Position numbers and translations under genes: made by a program
In this document: piece after piece, positions 1 to 8,692 of the stretch
How the letters are laid out: each line of letters opens with the position of its first letter
Numbering within the stretch: position 1 is the first letter of the stretch
Source of the DNA: an uncultured Prevotella sp.
Lineage (GTDB): Bacteria; Bacteroidota; Bacteroidia; Bacteroidales; Bacteroidaceae
NCBI GenBank assembly: GCA_905233165.1
Contig: CAJODL010000015.1
Coordinates: 1-55,914 of the forward strand
Direction of reading: 5' to 3'
DNA length: 55,914 nucleotides
Notes under the pieces: generated by a model
Databases searched by the model: none
Told to the model about the DNA's origin: nothing
Seen by the model: only the letters and a program-made list of their open reading frames with translations

Positions 1-505
1 TAAAACTTATTCCTTTTTTCGAATTGTGCGACCTGATGCCTATGTAGCAATTGCGGAGTAACTTAGCCGCAAAATTTTCTCATCAATGTCGCAACTTTTT
101 AGTGCATTATCGGCCTTTTTGCATCTTTGATGCAAAGGTACAAAAAAAATCTGGTTCCCACAAGGATTTTTCCATATTTTTTCAAAAAAAGTTTGAGGTT
201 ACTCACTTACTCACTTACTCACTTCGGACATTAACATTCTGGAGGAACTTGAGGCAGAAAGGTTATATTATATATATTTAAATATATATAATATAAAATT
301 ATTATTAAATAATTTTCTCTTCTCTCCATATACTACCCAACTACGTAATTGAAAAACCTTAATGTCAAAAGTGAGTAAGTGAGTAAGTGAGTAACTTAGG
401 TTTTTCAATTACTATTTATAAAAATGTTTAATAAACAAGGTTAAGATTTGGTGATATGAGAAAAAGTTGTAACTTACGTCACCCGATTTTATCTACTTTA
501 ACCCT
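1..505. other. Gene-poor leader region
   Basis: Apart from the inverted-repeat element at 198-395, I see nothing here I can support. A 76-codon open frame starts at 51 but has low-complexity composition, no recognisable domain and runs through the repeat arms, so I do not call it a gene. The stretch is AT-rich with several T and A runs. Confidence 0.5.
198..395. repeat. Inverted-repeat element with octamer arms and AT palindrome
   Basis: Three copies of ACTCACTT (201-224) are matched by three copies of the reverse complement AAGTGAGT (369-392). The pairing continues inward, with GACATTAA near 228 against TTAATGTC near 359. Between the arms lies a perfect 34-base AT palindrome (263-296). No transposase or credible open frame lies inside. 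It could be a small non-autonomous mobile element or a cruciform-forming spacer; which one cannot be told from one copy. Confidence 0.7.
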
Positions 506-637
506 GTGAACGATATACAGACCATACAGAATAAGATAAGTGACACCAGCGGAGAGATAGTAATGTATCAGCCCGACGAGACGATCCGCTTAGAGATTCG
601 CCTGGGAGAAGATACCGTTTGGCTGACGATAGCTTAA
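506..637 (+). pseudogene. RhuM-family gene remnant (N-terminal fragment)
   Basis: Reading from GTG at 506 (or ATG at 563) gives about 43 codons, including MYQPDETIRLEIRLGEDTVW and then LTIA and a stop. This resembles the N-terminus of RhuM-type proteins of Bacteroidota, which usually read YQ-x-D-x-x-I-x-L-x-V-R followed by TVWLTQAQM and then a DNA-binding-like region. Here the frame ends right after the WLT position, so everything downstream of the first 45 or so residues is lost. It is probably a non-functional relic of an accessory gene. RhuM proteins are often found with defence or mobile islands; no such neighbour remains here. The assignment rests on motif memory only. Confidence 0.5.
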
Positions 638-682
638 TCTGTAATTTTTTTTGCGAAGGGGCCTGATTTTTTTGCGTTTTTA

Positions 683-714
683 TTTGCATATGTCAAAAAA
701 AAAGGCTACCTTTG
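683..714 (+). promoter_or_regulatory. Bacteroidota promoter of the 762 lipoprotein gene
   Basis: TTTG at 683-686 is followed after 20 bases by TACCTTTG at 707-714. This matches the -33/-7 consensus of the Bacteroidota primary sigma factor. Transcription should begin near 720, giving a leader of roughly 40 bases before the ATG at 762. Confidence 0.8.
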
Positions 715-761
715 CATCTTGATTTATATAAATATATAAAAAGGTATAAAAAACAAAGATT

Positions 762-1955
762 ATGAAATTCAGGAAATTAATCTTTTCAATGTTGTGTGCA
801 CCAATCTTTGTGGCATGTTCCAGTGACAGTTCTGACGAAGTTCAGACAGTAGCAGAATCACAGACGCTTCCTTCTACAGAGGTATATGTTCAGGGTGGCA
901 TCCTTAAAGCCAACGACATGACGGCTGCTAACACCACCCGTGCCAGCAGCGACTACACATGGCCTTACGTAAACACGGCTGATGGTTGGGAGACAGCATG
1001 CTTCTTCATCCGTGTTGACGGTGTCGTACAGGATGTTACGGACAAGAGTCCTTCGCTCTATTACGGCAGCCTGACGAGTAAAAACAATAAGGGAAGGGTA
1101 TCTACCCTCTATCCTTACGGCCGCTATAACGACCGCGACATGGACTACTATCAGATAGACAAGAGGACGGGCGAGAACATCGGACTCTTCCGTTATGTGT
1201 ATGACGAGAAGGGACTGAAAACCCAGCTGCCAATCCTTGAGAGACCAAAGGTGATAGATATTCTCAACGAAGAGAAAGCCTATCGCCAGAATGAGGTGGA
1301 CAATGGTCGCAACGTAACAGTCAATGCAGCAGAGGTAGAGCGCATCAATGCTTGGCTGGAGAAAGAGAACAACGAGCCTGGCTACCTTGATAAGCACGCA
1401 TTGTGGTACGTTGTCAAGGAGGTAGGCATGAAGAACGGATGGCATGTTGACGGCGTCATCACCGACAGTGAGGTTGCGCCATACGCCATAGATGCCACCA
1501 AGGTGCCTAACAACGTTGAGATAGACATCCATCAGCAGAAGCATCAGGACTGGAGCGAGATAAAGACCTCTGTCCATGTGCGTGCCGACGTAGAGTCAAT
1601 CAAGATAAACCTCCCTATCCGCGAGGACAACATCGTAGAGCAAGACGATTTCGCCATCCGCGTATATGACTATTACTACAAGGAATACGTCATCTCACAT
1701 ACCATCACCCACAATGCCGACGGCATCACAATCGAGATTTCAGGCATCCCTGCCGAACTCATTGCAAAGCTCAAGGCAGAATATGGCGACGGCCTGACGG
1801 TGGAGATTCACAGCTACTGCAAGCGTGACGAGGAAGTATGGGCAGACCTCAAGAACAGTGCCGTTATCAGCATGGGTAAGGAGTGCGAGCTGAAGGGCCA
1901 GATAACAAGCGCCCTGAGAGAAGGGGAACTGGTTCCAATCAAGTTGAAAGAATAA
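762..1955 (+). CDS. Hypothetical lipoprotein, 397 aa
   Basis: The N-terminus (MKFRKLIFSMLCAPIFVAC) is a lipoprotein signal peptide with lipobox FVAC. The residues after the cysteine (SSDSSDE) are serine- and acid-rich, like the export signal that sends Bacteroidota lipoproteins to the cell surface. The mature part is acidic and has no domain I recognise; a segment rich in beta-type alternation lies around residues 250-350. It has its own promoter (683-714) and a terminator (1986-2016), so it is probably a single-gene transcript. Function unknown. Confidence 0.85.
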   Translation: MKFRKLIFSMLCAPIFVACSSDSSDEVQTVAESQTLPSTEVYVQGGILKANDMTAANTTRASSDYTWPYVNTADGWETACFFIRVDGVVQDVTDKSPSLYYGSLTSKNNKGRVSTLYPYGRYNDRDMDYYQIDKRTGENIGLFRYVYDEKGLKTQLPILERPKVIDILNEEKAYRQNEVDNGRNVTVNAAEVERINAWLEKENNEPGYLDKHALWYVVKEVGMKNGWHVDGVITDSEVAPYAIDATKVPNNVEIDIHQQKHQDWSEIKTSVHVRADVESIKINLPIREDNIVEQDDFAIRVYDYYYKEYVISHTITHNADGITIEISGIPAELIAKLKAEYGDGLTVEIHSYCKRDEEVWADLKNSAVISMGKECELKGQITSALREGELVPIKLKE

Positions 1956-1985
1956 CAGAAAGAATAAATAGTAAAAACACTAAGA

Positions 1986-2016
1986 GGGCGTCCTAAGTCA
2001 GGATGCCCTTTTTTTT
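1986..2016 (+). terminator. Rho-independent terminator after the 762 gene
   Basis: GGGCGTCC at 1986-1993 pairs with GGATGCCC at 2001-2008 (one G-T pair) across a 7-base loop, followed by eight T residues. Confidence 0.85.
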
Positions 2017-2088
2017 ATTTGCCGTAAATATGTAACACCTGAAATAATATATGGTACAATAGAAAATCATTGTATATACCTTTTTGTG

Positions 2089-2096
2089 TACCTTTG
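2089..2096 (+). promoter_or_regulatory. -7 box for the CotH-GH51 operon
   Basis: TACCTTTG at 2089-2096 matches the TAnnTTTG consensus and lies 22 bases before the ATG at 2119. The -33 element is weak (an ATTG at 2069-2072 is somewhat close). Confidence 0.65.
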
Positions 2097-2118
2097 CAGC
2101 GAAAAATAAAATAAAATA

Positions 2119-4518
2119 ATGTTTACGCAAAAAATGATTACAAGGATTTTTCTGTTATCGGTTGGCTTGTTGCTGTCTGCAACAGTCGGTATGGCACAAC
2201 CTTCGTTTAGCAAGCCTCATGGGTTGTATGAAGAAAGTATAACGGTTGCCATTAGTCCTGCTAATGCCGGGGCTGAAATCTATTATACCACTGACGGCAG
2301 CACACCAACGACGGAGAGTACCCGTTATACTGCTCCTCTGACATTAACAGAGACAACATTACTGAGGGCCATAGAGGTGACTGATGGACAAATTTCAGTC
2401 ATCACTACTGCCAGCTACATCATGGTGTCATCAGTATTGAGCCAGCCGAATAATCCGGAAGGGTATCCTGATACATGGGGACAATACTCGCAGTTCAGCG
2501 GTACTGCCACAGCGGACTATGAGATGGACCCTGATATGACGACCGATGCATCTCTGCGTCCGAAGATTATAGAGGGCCTGAAACAGCTGCCTATTCTGAG
2601 CGTGGTGACAGATAAGGATAACCTCTTCAGCCACGAGAATGACGAAGAGAAGGGCGGCATATACATATTTACCGGCCCTCCTGTCGGCGACAATACAGGA
2701 AACGGATGGACACGCCAGTGTTGTGCTGAACTCTTTGGCGGTCCGCAGCAACATGACCTCACAATTGACTGCGGCATAAAGCTGCATGGTGGACACGGAC
2801 GCCTGGCAGAGAAGAATCCGAAGCATTCCTTCCGCCTACAGTTTAAAAAGACATACGGACCGGCATCGTTGGATTATCCATTGTTTGGCGAAAATGGTCC
2901 GCAGAAGTGTGACCAGGTGGTGTTGAGATGTCACTATGGCAACGCATGGCAGCATTGGATGGATGGCCATCGCAGGGTGGCACAATATACTCGTGATGTG
3001 TGGGCCCGTCGCATGCAGCGCAAGATAAGTGGCATTGGTGTTGATGCTGTTTATGTTCACCTGTTCCTGAATGGTATGTACTGGGGCCTCTATAACATTG
3101 CGGAGCGTATTGACGATACTTTTGGCAAGAATCATTTTGGCGGAAAGAAGTCTGACTATGACGTTGTGAAGATAGAAGAGGAAGGCGGCAACCATACTGA
3201 GGCAAGTGAGGGAACTCTTGATGCATGGAATGAGATGATACAGACGATATATACCGTAGGAGGAAGAAACCATGACATGTCTCCCGAAGAGGCTTACGAA
3301 AAGTTGGATACACTTCTGGACATGGACAACTTCATCGACTACATGATAATAAACCAGTATGCCGGTAATGGCGACTGGGACCATCATAACTGGTTTGCTA
3401 TACGTCGTAGTGGTACTGACAGCGAAGGCTTTAAGTTCCTCTGCTGGGATTCGGAGATGATTTTCGGAAGTGCAACAGAGAATTCTCTCAAGATAAACAA
3501 TACCGGTTGTCCGACGGAGTTCTTTAACATGTTGCTGAGTAACGAGGACTTCGTTAAGCGTTACTTCCAGCGTGCGAAGGAACTGCTATCCGCTGACGGC
3601 CTGTTAGGCGAGAGGTCTGTAGTGGAGGTATGGGACAGCCTTTACAACACTATCTCGAAGGCATTATATGACGAGTCTGCCCGTTGGGGTGACTATCGTC
3701 GTGATGTGCATCAGTGGTCGGACAATGCATCGCTATATACCGTTGATGGTACGTATATGACGGAGCGCAACAGGTTGCTGACAAGCTACTTCCCCGTAAG
3801 AACAGAAAACGTCCTGACGCAGATACGCCTCTTCTTGGATATAGACGATTTCGACGTTCCTGATAACTGGATAAAGATGAAGAGCGATATGTTCTGTAAA
3901 TGGGACGGCTCTGGTGTTGATGCCAAGCCATTGTACGTAGATGGTAGCGCTTCATGGAATCTGGGTGTGGATAATTATGATGGTGGTACTGTGGCTGGCT
4001 TTGTGAGTGTAGATCCTGACAGGTTTGCCGACCTCAGTAAGTATGATTATCTCGTGCTGCGTGGTGTAGAAGGTGGTAATGTGCGTCTGCTGGCGAACAG
4101 ACTGGTGGCACATGGCGAATGGAAAGAGATAAGTGCTTCATTCAGCGCGAACGACCCGTATTGGAATGCTGAATATGGCGTTCTGATGATTCCGTTGGCA
4201 GACTTCAAAAATAAGGATACATCAAGCAATAATCGCCGCATTGATGCGTTTGTTCATATAGATGCCATTAAGGCCAGCTGGGGACAGCATGCCAACATAA
4301 AGGGTATATATCTCATTCCTTCATACCTGCGTGGTGATGCTAATGGCGACGGCGAGGTGAATATGGCTGATGCAATGTCCATTGCAAACTATATCCTCGG
4401 TACTTCAGATGATTCCTTCAATATTGATGCTGCTGATGCCAATCTGGACGGCAAAGTAGGTATGGCTGACGTGATGTTTATAATGAATTATATCCGGAAT
4501 GGGAGTTTTCCGAAATAA
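2119..4518 (+). CDS. CotH-kinase family protein with chitobiase-like and dockerin-like domains
   Basis: 799 aa, exported (signal peptide ending near VGMAQ). Residues about 30-95 form a chitobiase/hexosaminidase C-terminal-type beta domain (IYYTTDGSTPT motif). Residues about 150-480 carry CotH-kinase features: GIKLHGGHGR, FRLQFKKTYG, HLFLNGMYWGLYNIAERID and, near residue 445, CWDSEM. A beta-rich domain of unknown type follows. The last 65 residues are a dockerin-type pair of EF-hand-like loops (GDANGDGEVNMADA, then DANLDGKVGMADV). CotH proteins are atypical protein kinases in spores; in Bacteroidota the family is common in exported proteins whose target is unknown. It is 20 bases upstream of the GH51 gene and shares its operon. 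Confidence 0.85.
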   Translation: MFTQKMITRIFLLSVGLLLSATVGMAQPSFSKPHGLYEESITVAISPANAGAEIYYTTDGSTPTTESTRYTAPLTLTETTLLRAIEVTDGQISVITTASYIMVSSVLSQPNNPEGYPDTWGQYSQFSGTATADYEMDPDMTTDASLRPKIIEGLKQLPILSVVTDKDNLFSHENDEEKGGIYIFTGPPVGDNTGNGWTRQCCAELFGGPQQHDLTIDCGIKLHGGHGRLAEKNPKHSFRLQFKKTYGPASLDYPLFGENGPQKCDQVVLRCHYGNAWQHWMDGHRRVAQYTRDVWARRMQRKISGIGVDAVYVHLFLNGMYWGLYNIAERIDDTFGKNHFGGKKSDYDVVKIEEEGGNHTEASEGTLDAWNEMIQTIYTVGGRNHDMSPEEAYEKLDTLLDMDNFIDYMIINQYAGNGDWDHHNWFAIRRSGTDSEGFKFLCWDSEMIFGSATENSLKINNTGCPTEFFNMLLSNEDFVKRYFQRAKELLSADGLLGERSVVEVWDSLYNTISKALYDESARWGDYRRDVHQWSDNASLYTVDGTYMTERNRLLTSYFPVRTENVLTQIRLFLDIDDFDVPDNWIKMKSDMFCKWDGSGVDAKPLYVDGSASWNLGVDNYDGGTVAGFVSVDPDRFADLSKYDYLVLRGVEGGNVRLLANRLVAHGEWKEISASFSANDPYWNAEYGVLMIPLADFKNKDTSSNNRRIDAFVHIDAIKASWGQHANIKGIYLIPSYLRGDANGDGEVNMADAMSIANYILGTSDDSFNIDAADANLDGKVGMADVMFIMNYIRNGSFPK

Positions 4519-4538
4519 CTAAATAATATAAAGATAAT

Positions 4539-6545
4539 ATGAAAAGACTGACAACGTGTGTTGCGTTGCTGTTAGCAGCGACGATGGGTATGAATGCTCA
4601 GAAGCCTATGAATGCCCCAAAGGGTGGTAAGGCCATTAGTGACGAACTGATAGGTATATTCTTTGAGGATATCAGTTCCAGCGCTGACGGCGGCCTGTAT
4701 GCAGAACTGATACAAAACGGCTCTTTCGAGTATTCTCCTGCTGAGCGTGACGGATGGGGCGCCGGTACTTCATGGAAGGTGATACGCCCAGGACATTCTC
4801 TGGGCCTCTTGGAGGTGAAGATGGATAAGGGTATTCATCCTAACAACCCTACCTATATGCGCCTTACAGCAGAGCGCGTGAAGGAGTTCTACGACTATAA
4901 AGGTTGGAGAGGCTATGGCATTGAGAATAGCGGCTTTGGCGGCATCTGTGTGAAGAGTGGAGCAAAGTATGACTTCTCTGTTTTCCTGCGTAACTATGGT
5001 CAGGCAAAGCAGGTGCGCGTTGTCCTTGTTGAGCCACAGAAGGGTAAGGAGCCAAAGCTGTTGGCAGAGGCTTTCGTTACGGCCGATGCTGCTGACTGGA
5101 AGAAATACAATGCTGTTCTCGTTCCAAATGCTGACAGCAAGAAAGCCGTGCTGCAGATTCTCATGCTGACACAGGGCGTTATGGATGTTGATATGGTGTC
5201 GCTGATGCCACAGGATACATACATGGGTCATGGCCTGCGAAAAGATTTGGCACAGACGCTTGCTGACCTACAGCCTAAGTTTATGCGTTTCCCTGGCGGT
5301 TGTGTAGTACACGGCGGTGGTGACGGTTTCTGGGATACATATCGTTGGAAGACCACAATAGGTCCTAAGGAGCAGCGTCGTGGTTTGAAGAATACATGGG
5401 GCTACCACCAGAGCATGGGATTGGGCTTCTATGAGTATTTCCAGTTCTGCGAAGACCTCGGCATGGAGCCTGTTCCTATCCTGCCTTCTGGAGTAAGCTG
5501 TCAGGGTACAAACGGTGGTTGGAATATGTGGCCTACTCAGGCTCAGGATGTCGTTCCGATGTCAGAGATGGACGAGTGGGTTAGTGAAGCCATCGACCTC
5601 ATAGAGTGGGCTAATGGCGACCCTGCTACTAACAAGTGGGCAAAGATGCGTGCTGATGCAGGCCATCCGAAGCCTTTCAACCTGAAGTATCTGGGTATTG
5701 GTAACGAGGAGAAGATATCTCCTGAGTTCTGCGAACGCTTCAAGTATATATATGAACGTGTGACAAAGGCACATCCGGAGATTATCATCGTAGGAACAGC
5801 AGGTCCTGGCTCACATCCAAAGAATCCTGACTTCGAGAATGGCTGGAAGCTGGCCGAGGAACTGGATATGCCAATCATTGACGAACACTATTATGAGAAG
5901 GACAGCTTCTTCCTCAGCAAGCGTCAGTATGACAGCTATCCACGCACTCGTAAGACAAAGGTATATCTGGGTGAATATGCAGCAAAGGACAAGCGTCTCA
6001 TTGATGCTTTGGCAGAGGGCCTGTATCTGTTGCATGTAGAGCGCAACGGCGACGTTGTCAGCATGACGTCATACGCACCGCTCTTTGCAAAGAAGGGTGC
6101 CACAAACTGGAATCCAGACCTTATATATTTCGACAATGAACGTCCTTACCTGACATGCAGCTATTACGTGCAGCAGATGTTCGGTCAGTCGTCAGGTCAG
6201 TATTACTATGGCGACTGCGTGCAGTTCAAGGGTGATGCTGCTGGCGTTGAGCAGCCACAGGTGGATGTTCACTATGGTCAGAGCGTAGTGCTTAATGTGA
6301 AGACACGTAAGCTGTATGTGAAGTTGGTGAATGCTTCTGCCGAGAAGAAGGAGGCTGACATCGACTTGAGCCGCTTCCCAATAAAGAAAAATGCTGTGAA
6401 GACAGTGCTGACAGGCGATGCCAAGGACGAGAACAACTACGAAAAGCAGCCTATCGCTCCAAAAAAGGATACCATCAAGGCCCAGAAGAAATTCAGTTTC
6501 GACTTGGAACCATACACAATGGTGATGTTGGAGTATGAGATGTAA
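4539..6545 (+). CDS. GH51 alpha-L-arabinofuranosidase
   Basis: 668 aa with signal peptide (MKRLTTCVALLLAATMGMNA, then Q). The N-terminus reads GIFFEDISSSADGGLYAELI, as in GH51 enzymes. The acid/base glutamate is in GIGNEE (Glu390) and the nucleophile in LGEYAA (Glu479). A carbohydrate-binding-like insert lies at about residues 75-215 and the C-terminal beta-sandwich at about 550-665. It removes arabinose side chains from arabinoxylan or arabinan, most likely in the periplasm or at the surface. It lies 20 bases after the CotH gene and ends the transcript at a strong terminator (6563-6603). Family assignment is firm; the exact substrate is not shown by sequence. Confidence 0.93.
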   Translation: MKRLTTCVALLLAATMGMNAQKPMNAPKGGKAISDELIGIFFEDISSSADGGLYAELIQNGSFEYSPAERDGWGAGTSWKVIRPGHSLGLLEVKMDKGIHPNNPTYMRLTAERVKEFYDYKGWRGYGIENSGFGGICVKSGAKYDFSVFLRNYGQAKQVRVVLVEPQKGKEPKLLAEAFVTADAADWKKYNAVLVPNADSKKAVLQILMLTQGVMDVDMVSLMPQDTYMGHGLRKDLAQTLADLQPKFMRFPGGCVVHGGGDGFWDTYRWKTTIGPKEQRRGLKNTWGYHQSMGLGFYEYFQFCEDLGMEPVPILPSGVSCQGTNGGWNMWPTQAQDVVPMSEMDEWVSEAIDLIEWANGDPATNKWAKMRADAGHPKPFNLKYLGIGNEEKISPEFCERFKYIYERVTKAHPEIIIVGTAGPGSHPKNPDFENGWKLAEELDMPIIDEHYYEKDSFFLSKRQYDSYPRTRKTKVYLGEYAAKDKRLIDALAEGLYLLHVERNGDVVSMTSYAPLFAKKGATNWNPDLIYFDNERPYLTCSYYVQQMFGQSSGQYYYGDCVQFKGDAAGVEQPQVDVHYGQSVVLNVKTRKLYVKLVNASAEKKEADIDLSRFPIKKNAVKTVLTGDAKDENNYEKQPIAPKKDTIKAQKKFSFDLEPYTMVMLEYEM

Positions 6546-6562
6546 AAATATTGCAAGAAAGT

Positions 6563-6603
6563 AAAAAAAGACCATATCCCTTTGTGGAAGTGGTCTTTTT
6601 TTT
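6563..6603. terminator. Terminator after the GH51 gene, overlapping the next promoter
   Basis: An A-run and GACCA (6563-6574) pair with TGGTC and a T-run (6591-6603). The hairpin works in both directions. The loop carries the TTTG (6581-6584) that also serves as the -33 element of the next promoter. Confidence 0.8.
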
Positions 6604-6612
6604 GTAATTTTG
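6581..6612 (+). promoter_or_regulatory. Promoter of the GH106-like remnant
   Basis: TTTG at 6581-6584, 20 bases, then TAATTTTG at 6605-6612: an exact match to the Bacteroidota consensus. It is embedded in the preceding terminator hairpin. The ATG at 6617 or 6623 is so close that the transcript would be nearly leaderless. Confidence 0.7.
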
Positions 6613-6616
6613 CCCC

Positions 6617-6982
6617 ATGAATATGAAAAAACGACTAACAATCTCACTCCTGTTCTTGTGTGCATTGGTTGCTGCGGCAAGTCCGAAGGGTGGTACATTC
6701 AACAGCCGCGACCAGTTAAGGAAATCGTTCCTATGTCCTCCAGACAGCATCAAGGTTGGGTGCTATTACTATTGGGTTAATGAGATTGTTGACCCCAAGG
6801 GCGTTAAGGCAGACCTGCAATGGATGAAGGACAATGGCATCACCTTGGCTTTCCTTGCTACCGACATCCGCATCATGGAGGATGGCACCACAATACGCTT
6901 TACTGATGACTCAAAGTTTGAGGTGACCTTCCCTGACGGCACCCATGAAACGTGGGACCCTGTTCATGACGAGGGGCAGTGA
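6617..6982 (+). pseudogene. GH106-like alpha-L-rhamnosidase remnant
   Basis: 121 codons (ATG at 6617; a second ATG at 6623). A signal peptide is followed by SFLCPPDSIKVGCYYYWVNE and GVKADLQWMKDNGITLAFLA. This matches the way GH106 rhamnosidases and their relatives begin: PP, then a W/Y-rich segment, then KEGI-x-x-DLE-x-MK-x-x-GI. Family members run to about 1000 residues, but here the frame passes after about 75 residues into an unrelated-looking acidic tail (IMEDGTTIRFTDDSKFEVTF) and stops. The promoter is intact. I read it as an internally deleted gene whose first and perhaps last pieces were joined in frame. A short genuine protein is the alternative. Confidence 0.5.
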
Positions 6983-7065
6983 CGAAGGTGTTTCATCTAT
7001 CGAGATGGAGAAATAAAACATATTGTTTGATTTTATACCTTTTTTTAAAAAAAAGCAACAACATA

Positions 7066-8442
7066 ATGAAAAAGATTCAAAACTGGATGCTTGCCGCCAT
7101 CCTCATCTGCGGCATAGGTATATTCACTTCGTGTTCGTCGGATGACGAATCTGCTCAGGAACAGGCTGACAAGAATCGCGCAGTGTTCATAGAGCACACC
7201 CGCGCCACGCTGAAGGACTTGGCAGAGAACCTGCACTTCAAATCGTGGCCTAATATGAATGCGTTCCTACAGTATTTTAATAAAACGGTACTGTTAAACG
7301 AGAATTACAACAAAGAGTTGTCCAAACTCTTCAACCAGAAGATATCCGAGAGCATCAAGCCCGTCGAGGCGGGTTCTGATTTGGAGGCTATGGGATACCA
7401 GAATCAGGCAACTATTGACCTGACGAATTTCAACTATCAGCTTACTGTCGATAATGGTACCACTTTCAATGTGGAACCCAGCGAAGAGTTAAGAATCAAG
7501 ATGTATGATGCTGAAAAAAACGTGAATTTTGACTTGTTGTTTCAGGCTTCTGGCGCAACCATGCCGCTGTTGAGCCGTACATTAAGCAAAAATGGTCGGG
7601 CTGTGATTATACTCGTGCCTCAGCAGTTCAAGTTTGTACTAAGCAATGACTCTGACGGCAAAATGCGCCCCTGGCTGACAGGTACATTCAACAACAGAAT
7701 GAATAAGAGCCAAGAACGTTCATACTATGACATTGCCGAAGACGAATGGACGATAGATGGACAGACTGTTACCGGTCATGCCGGACAGGTGGTAACGTTT
7801 ACCATCAAACAGGATCCTACCACACATAAGGCATACAACAGTTTCAATTTTGTACTTAACGGCAGGCAGATGATAGATATGTCACTCACAGCCTCGAACG
7901 TCACTGGGAATAAGGATTTCCCAACATTGGACTACAGCAGTGGCATCCTTGACTTGCTCGCTGTTGCCATCGACGGTAACAATATTGACGAGGCAAAGCT
8001 GACCCTGCTCGACGACCTTACCACAACCATGAGCATCAGCGACATGAGTAAGCTTTTACGACTGGAAAAGGAATACAGAAAAGCAGGTCGCAATTATGCC
8101 GACAAAGCCACCATAGAGCAATACACCCAGCAGTTTAACGAGCTGGCAAAGGCAGAGATAACGTGCAAGGGCATAAATCAGACTATCCCGATGAGGCTTC
8201 TTACTGCCAAGGTTGGCCTTGACTGGTGGGCATTGTACGGATTCAAGTTTGCTGACAATACTGACTATGTGCCTCTGAACGAGCTGATAGACGAAGAGTC
8301 AATGCAGTATGTTACCAACATTGCCGACCATTCCGTCGAGCCTATGGAGCAGGGCGTCATTGTGGTGCGCCAGCTGTTGCAGTACCTGCAGAACTTCGTA
8401 AACGGTTTCAAACAGCAGCAAGGACAGCAACAGAATCCATAA
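7066..8442 (+). CDS. Hypothetical lipoprotein, 458 aa
   Basis: The open frame extends back to 6979, but the start at ATG 7066 gives a proper lipoprotein signal (MKKIQNWMLAAILICGIGI, then FTSC). The mature N-terminus is CSSDDESAQ, matching the acidic surface-export signal of Bacteroidota lipoproteins. The protein alternates beta-rich and helical segments and ends in a glutamine-rich tail (QQQGQQQ). I do not recognise the family. A TACCTTTT stretch upstream is a poor -7 box, so it may be read from the remnant's promoter. Function unknown; possibly a surface protein related to the glycan enzymes around it. Confidence 0.85.
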   Translation: MKKIQNWMLAAILICGIGIFTSCSSDDESAQEQADKNRAVFIEHTRATLKDLAENLHFKSWPNMNAFLQYFNKTVLLNENYNKELSKLFNQKISESIKPVEAGSDLEAMGYQNQATIDLTNFNYQLTVDNGTTFNVEPSEELRIKMYDAEKNVNFDLLFQASGATMPLLSRTLSKNGRAVIILVPQQFKFVLSNDSDGKMRPWLTGTFNNRMNKSQERSYYDIAEDEWTIDGQTVTGHAGQVVTFTIKQDPTTHKAYNSFNFVLNGRQMIDMSLTASNVTGNKDFPTLDYSSGILDLLAVAIDGNNIDEAKLTLLDDLTTTMSISDMSKLLRLEKEYRKAGRNYADKATIEQYTQQFNELAKAEITCKGINQTIPMRLLTAKVGLDWWALYGFKFADNTDYVPLNELIDEESMQYVTNIADHSVEPMEQGVIVVRQLLQYLQNFVNGFKQQQGQQQNP

Positions 8443-8677
8443 GTTAGAGGTCGGGAGGTGGGCTTTAATTTAAAGTCGTCGGAACTTTTCGATGAGTCTA
8501 TTTCCTGATTTTGGCGCCGTCGGAAGTTTTTCTTTGCCCGGTGTATTTACCGTTATGCTTTTGACAGTTTTCTTGATGGTGATGCCACCTTCTTGAGAAC
8601 CATGTCCTGCGCCACTTAATTTTGCATAAAAAAAGTTAAGGTTGGCATGAAAGTTAAGGTATGATTGTATTTTTTTG

Positions 8678-8685
8678 TACCTTCG
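8678..8685 (+). promoter_or_regulatory. -7 box for the HAD phosphatase gene
   Basis: TACCTTCG (one mismatch to TAnnTTTG). It overlaps the first possible ATG at 8675, which argues that translation begins at the next ATG, 8693. No good -33 element is visible. Confidence 0.55.
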
Positions 8686-8692
8686 CACCCTG

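Noticed and set aside
51..281. 76-codon open frame
   Set aside because: Runs through the octamer array and palindrome, has no recognisable domain, and its composition is that of AT-rich spacer.
858..1577. Long minus-strand open frame over the 762 lipoprotein gene
   Set aside because: Antisense shadow of a gene with its own promoter, signal peptide and terminator.
8675..8692. Upstream ATG of the HAD gene
   Set aside because: It lies within the -7 box, so it would not be on the main transcript; the conserved N-terminus begins at 8693.
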